A model generated the notes under the pieces. The model worked only from the letters and a program-made list of their open reading frames with translations, did no database searches and was not told where the DNA came from. The translations under genes and the position numbers were made by a program. A DNA stretch of 28,290 nt from an uncultured Lachnospiraceae bacterium (GTDB lineage Bacteria; Bacillota; Clostridia; Lachnospirales; Lachnospiraceae). Within the stretch, counting starts at the first letter, position 1. Each line of letters starts with the position of its first letter. Of the stretch, positions 22,147 to 28,290 are shown in pieces. The DNA is taken from NCBI GenBank assembly GCA_910584785.1, contig CAJUDX010000040.1, forward strand, positions 1-28,290. The letters run 5' to 3'.

Positions 22147-23103
22147 ATGAAGTGGAAAAAATTTACCCTGACGACGACAACCGCTGCGGAGGATTTGATC
22201 AGCAGTATGTTCGATGAAATTGGTATTGCGGGGATTGAAATTGAGGATAATGTTCCTTTGACAGAAAATGAAACCAAGGGCATGTTTATCGATATTCTCC
22301 CTGAGCTTCCCCCGGATGAGGGAAAGGCGCGTATCAGTTTTTATCTGGAGGAGGACGCAGATATCGATGCTGTGTTAAAGCAGGTGGAGGAGGGGCTTAA
22401 TGAACTTTCCTGTTTTGTGGATTTGGGTGAGCGGCATATTGAGGCTTCGGAAACCGAGGATAAGGATTGGATCAATAACTGGAAGCAGTATTTTAAGCCC
22501 TTTACGGTTGACCATATCCTGATTAAGCCCACCTGGGAGGCTGTACCTGAAGAGCATAGGGACAAGCTGATGATTCAAATTGACCCCGGAACGGCCTTTG
22601 GCACAGGTAAGCATGAGACAACGCAGCTTTGTATCCGTCAGCTGCAGAACTATATCACGCCGGAAAGCCTTGTTTTGGACGTGGGCACAGGGAGCGGTAT
22701 TTTGGGTATTACTGCGTTAAAGCTGGGGGCAAAAGAGGTTTGGGGAACGGATTTGGACGATAATGCGATTACCGCGGTATGCGAAAATCTTCGGGCGAAT
22801 GCAATTTCCCCTGACCGCTTCCATGTGCGTCAGGGAAATATTATTGAAGAAAAAGACGTTCAGTCCTGGGCAGGGTTTGGGCGTTTTGATATTGTCGTTG
22901 CGAATATCCTTGCTCCTGTGATTATTCTTTTGCAGAAGGAAATTCCCAGGCATTTGAAACCAGGCGGGGTACTGATCAGTTCCGGCATTATTAATACAAA
23001 GGAAGCAGATGTGCGCTCTGCTATTGCTGCAAATCAGGAATTGGAGCTGGTGGACAGTGTCCATCAGGGCGAATGGGTAAGTATGATTGCCCGGAGGAAG
23101 TAG
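22147..23103 (+). CDS. prmA: Ribosomal protein L11 methyltransferase PrmA
   Basis: This is a 318-residue SAM-dependent enzyme that methylates amino groups of ribosomal protein L11. The N-terminal substrate-recognition domain covers about 1-110. The linker motif GTAFGTGKHETT is at 148-159, the SAM loop DVGTGSGILG at 178-187, the acidic TDLDDNA at 201-207 and the catalytic-site NILAP at 253-257. The length is typical. Its stop is one base before the rsmE start. The prmA-rsmE order is a common Firmicute arrangement and supports both calls. Confidence 0.95.
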   Translation: MKWKKFTLTTTTAAEDLISSMFDEIGIAGIEIEDNVPLTENETKGMFIDILPELPPDEGKARISFYLEEDADIDAVLKQVEEGLNELSCFVDLGERHIEASETEDKDWINNWKQYFKPFTVDHILIKPTWEAVPEEHRDKLMIQIDPGTAFGTGKHETTQLCIRQLQNYITPESLVLDVGTGSGILGITALKLGAKEVWGTDLDDNAITAVCENLRANAISPDRFHVRQGNIIEEKDVQSWAGFGRFDIVVANILAPVIILLQKEIPRHLKPGGVLISSGIINTKEADVRSAIAANQELELVDSVHQGEWVSMIARRK

Positions 23104-23104
23104 G

Positions 23105-23875
23105 ATGCATCACTTTTTTGTCAAGCCAGAACAAATTGTTAAAGAACAGGGCAGAAAAACCGTGTGTATTGATGGCCCGGATTTCCATCATGCCAGCCAG
23201 GTTCTCCGCATTCGTCCCGGAGAAGAGCTTTTGATCAGCGACGGGACAGGGAAGGATTACCGCTGCAGGGTGGTGGCAGTGGAAAATGAGGAGATGCTTA
23301 CGTATGTGCTGCATGAGGAAGAAGAAAGGGAACTTCCTGCTTCGTTAATTTTATATCAAAGCCTGGTTAAAGGCGAGAAGATGGAGTGGATTATTCAAAA
23401 GGCCGTGGAGCTGGGGGTAAGCCGTATTGTCCCGGTGGTATCGGAAAATACCATTGTAAAGCTGGAAAAAAAGAAGGAAGAAAGCAGGCTCCAGCGTTGG
23501 CAGGCCATAGCCCAAAGTGCTGCCAAGCAGTCCAAGCGCAGCAAAATCCCTGAAATTGGTCAGGTTCTTACCCTGAAAGAAGCATTGTGTGAAGCCGGGC
23601 GCTGCGATATCCGGCTATTTGCCTACGAGCATGAAGAAGGGATGTCCAGAACCGTAAAGGAGCTGGAAAAAACGGGAGCAGGGAAGGAAATTGCGGTGTT
23701 TATCGGCCCGGAGGGCGGGTATTCGCCAAAGGAAGCAGAGCTTGCCAGGGAGTGCGGATTTTCTCCAGTTTCGCTGGGAAAGCGGATACTGCGGGCAGAA
23801 ACGGCAGGTCTTGCGCTGTTATCGGTACTGATGCTTAAGCTGGAATGTGAAAAGGAAAAAATATACAGGGAATAG
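23105..23875 (+). CDS. rsmE: 16S rRNA m3U1498 methyltransferase RsmE
   Basis: This is a 256-residue knot-fold (SPOUT) enzyme that methylates N3 of U1498 in 16S rRNA. An N-terminal PUA-like domain (MHHFFV..., DFHHASQVLRIRPGEELLI) is followed by the catalytic domain with KGEKMEWIIQKAVELGV, the SAM-binding FIGPEGGYSPKEAELA and the knot segment LGKRILRAETAGLALLSVL. The start at 23105 follows GGAGGAAG at the end of prmA. The length matches the family. Confidence 0.95.
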   Translation: MHHFFVKPEQIVKEQGRKTVCIDGPDFHHASQVLRIRPGEELLISDGTGKDYRCRVVAVENEEMLTYVLHEEEERELPASLILYQSLVKGEKMEWIIQKAVELGVSRIVPVVSENTIVKLEKKKEESRLQRWQAIAQSAAKQSKRSKIPEIGQVLTLKEALCEAGRCDIRLFAYEHEEGMSRTVKELEKTGAGKEIAVFIGPEGGYSPKEAELARECGFSPVSLGKRILRAETAGLALLSVLMLKLECEKEKIYRE

Positions 23876-23907
23876 AAAATAACAGGGAAAGGGAGAGCAG
23901 CCAGAGA

Positions 23908-25062
23908 ATGGAGGCATATTTTGATAATTCAGCAACAACAAGGGTGATGGATGAAGTGGCAGAGATGATGGTAAAGGTGATGAGGGAGGATTACGGGAAT
24001 CCCTCGGCGAGACATAGGAAGGGTGTGGACGCAGAGCACTATATTAAGGAAGCAAGAGCGCAAATTGCACATACGCTTCGGGTGCAGGAGAAAGAAATCA
24101 TCTTTACTTCCGGGGGAACCGAGTCGAATAACCTTGCTTTAATCGGCGCAGCGGCGGCAAATTGTCGGGCGGGAAAGCATATCATCAGCACAAGGATTGA
24201 ACATGCCTCCGTTTACCAGCCGCTGGCCTGGCTGGAGGGTCAGGGGTTTTCGGTGACGTATCTTTCGGTGGATAAGGACGGTCATGTGTCTTTGAAGGAG
24301 CTGGCAGAGGCCATCCGTCCAGATACTATCCTGGTTTCTGTGATGTATGTAAACAATGAGATTGGTGCTGTCCAGCCAATTGAAGCCATCAGCCAGGTTA
24401 TTCGCGGGAAAACGCCGTCTGCACTTTTCCATGTTGATGCAATTCAGGCCTATGGAAAATATGAGATTCGACCAAAAAAGCAGGGAATTGATTTACTCAG
24501 TGTCAGCGGTCATAAATTTCACGGGCCAAAGGGCGTGGGCTTTTTATTTGTCCGTGAGGGCGTGAAGATAAAGCCGATTCTCTATGGCGGCGGTCAGCAG
24601 AAGGATATGCGTTCAGGGACAGAAAATGTGCCGGGGATTGCCGGAATTGGCATTGCCGCAAAAGAAATCTATCAGCATTTTTCAGAAAATCTTTCCCATA
24701 TCCTGGAATTAAAGGATTACCTTACCGAACGGTTAATGGAGTTGGATGGTGTGGTATTAAACAGCAAAAAAGGACAGGAAAGTGCGCCGCAGATTGTCAG
24801 CGCCAGCTTTCAGGGGGTGCGCAGTGAAGTCTTACTCCATGCACTTGAGGATAAGGGAATTTATATTTCCAGCGGTTCAGCCTGTTCATCGAATCATCCG
24901 GCGATCAGCGGAACCCTAAAAGCGATTGGGGTAAAGCCGGAGCTTTTGGATTCCACGCTTCGCTTCAGCTTTGGAATATGGAATACAAAGGAAGAGATCG
25001 ATTATGCCGCAGAGACGTTAAAAGAACTCTTGCCTGTGCTGCGCCGCTACCGTCGGGGATAA
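23908..25062 (+). CDS. Cysteine desulfurase, NifZ-type partner of ThiI
   Basis: This 384-residue PLP enzyme is the second desulfurase in the window. It has FDNSATTRV at the N-terminus, HVDAIQAYGK, Lys203 (SVSGHKFHGPKG) for PLP and the catalytic Cys326 in SSGSACSSNHP. The loop differs from that of the iscS product, which reads ACTSGSLDP. It begins 32 bases after rsmE and is followed 137 bases later by thiI. In Bacillus subtilis the NifZ-ThiI pair makes s4U8 in tRNA without IscU, and the gene order here suggests the same. It is clearly a different branch from the operon copy: the N-terminus is shorter and sequence identity is moderate. Confidence 0.9.
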   Translation: MEAYFDNSATTRVMDEVAEMMVKVMREDYGNPSARHRKGVDAEHYIKEARAQIAHTLRVQEKEIIFTSGGTESNNLALIGAAAANCRAGKHIISTRIEHASVYQPLAWLEGQGFSVTYLSVDKDGHVSLKELAEAIRPDTILVSVMYVNNEIGAVQPIEAISQVIRGKTPSALFHVDAIQAYGKYEIRPKKQGIDLLSVSGHKFHGPKGVGFLFVREGVKIKPILYGGGQQKDMRSGTENVPGIAGIGIAAKEIYQHFSENLSHILELKDYLTERLMELDGVVLNSKKGQESAPQIVSASFQGVRSEVLLHALEDKGIYISSGSACSSNHPAISGTLKAIGVKPELLDSTLRFSFGIWNTKEEIDYAAETLKELLPVLRRYRRG

Positions 25063-25199
25063 CGGGTGGTTTTCTGTATGCTGCTGCGCGGTTATCACCG
25101 GGACAGCTGACAGAAAGCAATTGTTAAACATGCTCCAGGAAGCTGCAAAAAACGATGACAGAAATTTTAGAAATGAACAAAAGGATAGTGGAGGAAAGA

Positions 25200-26381
25200 A
25201 TGAATTACCAGTCATTATTAATTAAATATGCAGAAATAGGAATTAAGGGGAAGAACCGGTATTTGTTTGAGGACGCGCTGGTTAAACAGATCCGTTTTGC
25301 GTTAAAACCCATCGAGGGAAGCTTTGTGGTATCAAAGGAATCCGGGCGGATTTATGCCAATGCGGAGGCGCCCTTCGAACTTGATGATGCGGTGGAAGCC
25401 CTGGGGCGGGTGTTTGGAATTTCCGGTATCTGTCCGATGGTTCAGGTCGATGATTTGGGCTTTGAGGCGTTGAAGGATGAGGTAATCCGCTATTTGGAGC
25501 AGGTCTATCCGAAAAAGGACTTTACCTTTAAGGTCAATGCCAGGAGAGCGAATAAAAACTATCCTATGACCTCCGAAGAGATAAATTGTGCGCTGGGCGA
25601 GGCGGTGCTTAATGCTTTCCCGGAAACGAAGGTGGATGTGCACCATCCCCAGGTTATGCTGCATGTAGAGATCCGCAGCCGGATTAATCTGTATTCTCAA
25701 GTGATTCCCGGTCCGGGGGGAATGCCGGTGGGAACGAATGGAAGGGCGATGCTGCTCTTATCCGGCGGAATCGACAGTCCGGTGGCGGGCTACATGATAG
25801 CCAAGCGCGGCGTGGTGATTGAGGCGGTATATTTTCATGCGCCCCCTTATACCAGCGACAGGGCAAAGGAGAAGGTTGTGGACCTGGCGCGTCTGGTTGC
25901 GCGGTATGCAGGGCCAATTAAACTCCATATTGTAAATTTTACCGATATTCAGCTCTATATCTATGACCAGTGCCCGCATGAGGAGCTGACGATTATTATG
26001 CGGCGCTATATGATGAGGATTGCGGAGCAGATTGCCCAGAAGGAGAAGTGCCAGGCACTGATAACCGGGGAGAGCATCGGTCAGGTGGCTTCCCAGACGG
26101 TTCAGTCACTTGCCGCAACCAATGAGGTCTGCACCATGCCGGTATTCCGTCCGGTGATTGGTTTTGATAAACAGGAAATTGTGGATATTTCTGAGAAAAT
26201 AGGGACATTTGAGACATCGATTCAGCCGTTTGAGGATTGCTGTACGATATTTGTAGCCAAGCATCCGGTGACTAAGCCAAATATTCATATGATTCACCGG
26301 TCGGAGGAGAAATTAGCTGAAAGGATAGAAGAAATGGTGAGGACGGCGGTTGAGGGATCGGAAGTAGTGGTTTGTCAGTAG
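25200..26381 (+). CDS. thiI: tRNA 4-thiouridine synthase ThiI, without rhodanese domain
   Basis: This 393-residue enzyme adenylates U8 of tRNA and replaces the oxygen with sulfur; it may also act in thiamine thiazole synthesis. Order: an N-terminal ferredoxin-like part starting LIKYAEIGIKGKNR, a THUMP domain to about 165 (FTFKVNARRANKNYP), then the PP-loop ATPase with LLSGGIDSPVAGYM at 187-200, TGESIGQVASQT at 289-300 and Cys347-Cys348 in EDCCTIFVAKHP, one of which aligns with the catalytic Cys344 of E. coli ThiI. The C-terminal rhodanese domain of the E. coli enzyme is absent, as in most Firmicutes; the upstream desulfurase would supply persulfide directly. The start at 25200 follows GGAGGAAAG. 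The third-last base triplets include Cys392, near the end. Confidence 0.94.
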   Translation: MNYQSLLIKYAEIGIKGKNRYLFEDALVKQIRFALKPIEGSFVVSKESGRIYANAEAPFELDDAVEALGRVFGISGICPMVQVDDLGFEALKDEVIRYLEQVYPKKDFTFKVNARRANKNYPMTSEEINCALGEAVLNAFPETKVDVHHPQVMLHVEIRSRINLYSQVIPGPGGMPVGTNGRAMLLLSGGIDSPVAGYMIAKRGVVIEAVYFHAPPYTSDRAKEKVVDLARLVARYAGPIKLHIVNFTDIQLYIYDQCPHEELTIIMRRYMMRIAEQIAQKEKCQALITGESIGQVASQTVQSLAATNEVCTMPVFRPVIGFDKQEIVDISEKIGTFETSIQPFEDCCTIFVAKHPVTKPNIHMIHRSEEKLAERIEEMVRTAVEGSEVVVCQ

Positions 26382-26397
26382 AGGATGTTGGGATGCT

Positions 26398-26530
26398 GTT
26401 TTGCTTACGCTGGCTGATTTCCTATAAACCTTCATGCGCCCACAAGCGGTCATACCACCATAAATGAAAATTTGCTGGGCGAACTTGGAATCCCTGAACT
26501 TAAACCGCCTAATCAGCGGTGAACTTTCAC
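26398..26530. other. Unexplained non-coding block after thiI
   Basis: This 130-base stretch has no open frame of note on either strand, and its base composition looks unlike the AT-rich intergenic regions elsewhere. It includes an ACCGC/GCGGT hairpin at about 26506-26522. It could be a copy of an interspersed repeat or a decayed mobile-element remnant. I cannot name it. Confidence 0.3.
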
Positions 26531-26538
26531 AGTAAGTG

Positions 26539-26566
26539 AAAAAAGCTGCTAATAGATAAGCAGCTT
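26539..26566 (-). terminator. Terminator of the HPr-like gene
   Basis: AGCAGCTT and AAGCTGCT arms (26543-26550 and 26559-26566) form a perfect 8-bp stem with an eight-base loop. On the minus strand it runs into six T (26544-26539). The plus-strand side has no T run, so it serves the minus-strand gene. Confidence 0.8.
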
Positions 26567-26630
26567 CTTGTACTTCCTGTTCTCATGTCAGCGGGGGTTT
26601 TGGCAGGGAAGAAAGTGTTTGGGATCGATT

Positions 26631-26864
26631 TTACTCGATAATATAGGGTGCTAATGTACTTAAGATTTCTTCGATACCATTTTCGGCATGGATGTTTAAG
26701 TCGATGGGCTTAGATAAATCCAGGCTGAAAATTCCCATAATTGATTTTGCGTCAATAACGTATCTTCCTGATACTAAGTCAAAATCTACGTCAAACTTCG
26801 TCAAATCATTAACGAAGGATTTAACTTTATCAATGGAATTTAAAGAAATGCGAACGGTCTTCAT
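26631..26864 (-). CDS. HPr/Crh-like protein lacking the phosphorylatable histidine
   Basis: This 77-residue protein has the HPr fold signature DAKSIMGIFSLDL around residue 41, where Ser41 lines up with the regulatory Ser46 of HPr, and ends with the usual last helix (GIEEILSTLAPYI). The active-site loop that in HPr carries His15 and Arg17 (GIHARPA) is shortened and replaced by NSIDKVKSF, so it cannot carry phosphate in sugar uptake. Bacillus Crh has the same state (no His15, Ser46 kept) and serves only in carbon-catabolite control; a similar regulatory role is inferred. AAAGGAGG precedes the ATG and it has its own promoter and terminator, so it is a single-gene unit. Confidence 0.8.
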   Translation of the reverse strand: MKTVRISLNSIDKVKSFVNDLTKFDVDFDLVSGRYVIDAKSIMGIFSLDLSKPIDLNIHAENGIEEILSTLAPYIIE

Positions 26865-26918
26865 GTAAGTTACCTCCTTTATTCGTATAGGTTGGGATAA
26901 GCTATACTTCCCTATTTC

Positions 26919-26947
26919 ATACTACAGAGGAAGACGCGAAAAGTCAA
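26919..26947 (-). promoter_or_regulatory. Promoter of the HPr-like gene
   Basis: On the minus strand TTGACT (26947-26942) and TAGTAT (26924-26919) are 17 bp apart, with the ATG about 55 bases further on. No equally good plus-strand promoter for mtaB was found in the 117-base divergent gap. Confidence 0.7.
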
Positions 26948-26981
26948 TAGTTAGTTTGCATAAAAGAGAGGAGATTATAAG

Positions 26982-28290
26982 ATGAGAAGACGGGCATCTC
27001 TTCATAATCTGGGCTGTAAGGTTAATGCTTATGAAACGGAAGCGATGGAACAGCTGTTAAGGGATGGCGGCTATGAAATCGTTCCGTTTGGGGAAGAGAC
27101 GGAGGTTTGCATTATAAACACATGTTCGGTGACGAATGTGGCGGATAAGAAGTCTAGGCAGATGCTTCACCGGGCGAGGGCGAAGAATCCCAAAGCGGTG
27201 ATTGTGGCGGCGGGGTGTTATGTTCAGGCGGCAGAAAACGAGCTGAAAGAAGATCTTGCTGTGGATATTTTAATTGGAAATAACCGGAAAAAGGATTTGC
27301 TGGAGATATTGGAGGAGTATTTTCAGAGCCAGGGGAGGACGGATACCTTTGTTGTGGATATCAGCCGGGCGAAGGAATATGAAGATTTGCATATCCGGCA
27401 GGTATCGGGGCATACCAGGGCACTGATTAAGATACAGGATGGGTGCAACCAGTTTTGCAGCTACTGCATTATTCCCTATACCCGCGGGAGGGTGCGGAGC
27501 CGAAATGCTGAGGAGATTTTGGAGGAGGCCAGGCGGCTTGCCAGTCAGGGGTTTAAGGAGCTGGTGCTTACGGGGATTCATTTAAGCTCGTATGGGCTGG
27601 ATAGCCGGTCAGGGGAAGAAGAGGAAGATTTTATAGCGGCGGGAGGAGGAAGTCTGCTTAACCTAATCCGTCTGCTTCATGAGGTGGAGGGAGTTGAGCG
27701 AATCCGTCTGGGATCTCTGGAGCCGCGGATTGTTACCCGGAAGTTTGCCATGGACCTGGCGGCATTGCCCAAGGTGTGCCCGCATTTTCATCTGTCCTTG
27801 CAGAGCGGTTCAGCAGAGACGTTAAAGCGGATGAACAGGCACTATACGCCCAGGGAATATCGGGAAAGCTGTGGTTATCTCAGGGAGGCATTTGAGCATC
27901 CGGCGATTACGACGGATGTTATTGTGGGTTTTCCGGGAGAGACGGAGGAAGAGTTTGCGCAGACAAAGGAATTTCTTGAACAGATTCGTTTATATGAGAT
28001 GCATGTGTTTAAATATTCCCGCAGAAAGGGAACCAGGGCGGCATCCATGCCGAATCAGACGGAGGAAAAGGTAAAGGCAGAGCGGAGCGAACAGCTTTTG
28101 GCGCTGGAGAAGATGATGTCGGAGGAGTACCGGGCCTGGTTTACGGGAAAAGAGGTAGAGGTGCTTTTGGAGGAAGAGGTGCTTATCCAGGGAAGTCCGT
28201 ACTGGGTTGGCTATAGCCGGGAGTATGTAAAGCAGGCGGTGTCGCTTGAGCGGTTGAAGCAGGCAGAGCTGCCTGAACAACAAAAGCAGG
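26982..28290 (+). CDS. mtaB: tRNA t6A37 methylthiotransferase MtaB (3' end outside window)
   Basis: This radical-SAM enzyme adds a methylthio group to t6A37 in tRNAs reading ANN codons. 436 codons are present and the frame is open at the window edge; the tail GYSREYVKQAV resembles the last strand of the TRAM domain, so little is likely to be missing. The N-terminal UPF0004 domain holds Cys12 (NLGCKVN), Cys48 (INTCSVTN) and Cys79 (AGCYVQ) for one cluster. The radical-SAM cluster is Cys155, Cys159 and Cys162 in DGCNQFCSYCIIPYTRGR. HNLGCKVNAYE and the absence of MiaB-type motifs favour MtaB over MiaB. A Gly/Glu-rich insert lies at about 207-224. AGAGAGGAG precedes the ATG. Confidence 0.92.
   Translation, partial: MRRRASLHNLGCKVNAYETEAMEQLLRDGGYEIVPFGEETEVCIINTCSVTNVADKKSRQMLHRARAKNPKAVIVAAGCYVQAAENELKEDLAVDILIGNNRKKDLLEILEEYFQSQGRTDTFVVDISRAKEYEDLHIRQVSGHTRALIKIQDGCNQFCSYCIIPYTRGRVRSRNAEEILEEARRLASQGFKELVLTGIHLSSYGLDSRSGEEEEDFIAAGGGSLLNLIRLLHEVEGVERIRLGSLEPRIVTRKFAMDLAALPKVCPHFHLSLQSGSAETLKRMNRHYTPREYRESCGYLREAFEHPAITTDVIVGFPGETEEEFAQTKEFLEQIRLYEMHVFKYSRRKGTRAASMPNQTEEKVKAERSEQLLALEKMMSEEYRAWFTGKEVEVLLEEEVLIQGSPYWVGYSREYVKQAVSLERLKQAELPEQQKQ

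Noticed and set aside
26543..26566. Terminator for thiI on the plus strand
   Set aside because: The hairpin is followed by CTTGTACTTC on the plus strand; the T run exists only on the minus strand.

Overview
The window looks like chromosome from a Gram-positive anaerobe, most likely a Lachnospiraceae (Clostridia). This is inferred from gene content: a YesMN-type two-component system beside a polysaccharide ABC transporter without its own ATPase, a NifS/NifU/MnmA operon, a second cysteine desulfurase paired with a rhodanese-less ThiI, a bactofilin next to a wall hydrolase, and an HPr-like protein lacking the phosphorylatable His. Strong AGGAGG ribosome sites and TTGACA/TATAAT promoters fit. No rRNA, tRNA, CRISPR array, integrase or complete insertion sequence was seen. 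The species was not identified.

Layout. (1) 1-7841 (+): solute-binding lipoprotein, two permeases, membrane histidine kinase, AraC-type response regulator and an ApbE flavin transferase, tightly packed and partly overlapping. (2) 7895-9602 (-): YitT-family membrane protein, YqeY and a small Xre regulator. (3) 9936-12782 (+): iscS, iscU, mnmA, divergent from the Xre gene. (4) 12900-18014 (+): envelope block with a lipoprotein amidase, a sigma-factor-like gene behind LexA-like boxes, a short SipW-like signal peptidase with a TasA-like substrate, then a bactofilin and a membrane-anchored NlpC/P60 hydrolase. (5) 18112-19500 (-) citrate synthase, divergent from 19765-21700 (+) MarR regulator and transglutaminase-like protein. 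(6) 22147-26381 (+): prmA, rsmE, cysteine desulfurase, thiI. (7) 26631-26864 (-) HPr/Crh-like protein, divergent from mtaB (+), which runs off the right edge.

How the parts work together. Translation-machinery modification dominates: MnmA (s2U34), ThiI (s4U8) and MtaB (ms2t6A37) act on tRNA, RsmE on 16S rRNA and PrmA on ribosomal protein L11. Two separate cysteine desulfurases feed sulfur to MnmA and ThiI. The first operon is a self-contained oligosaccharide sensing and uptake unit that must borrow an ATPase from elsewhere.

The strongest unexplained signals are regulatory: a perfect 10-bp inverted repeat holding the -35 boxes of both the citrate synthase and marR promoters; a pair of LexA-like boxes 30 bp apart around the promoter of the sigma-like gene, with a third before sipW; and a series of repeated boxes between the Xre gene and the isc operon. 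I did not find a clearly new multi-gene system. The sigma/SipW/TasA-like group under possible SOS control and the bactofilin-NlpC/P60 pair are the best candidates.
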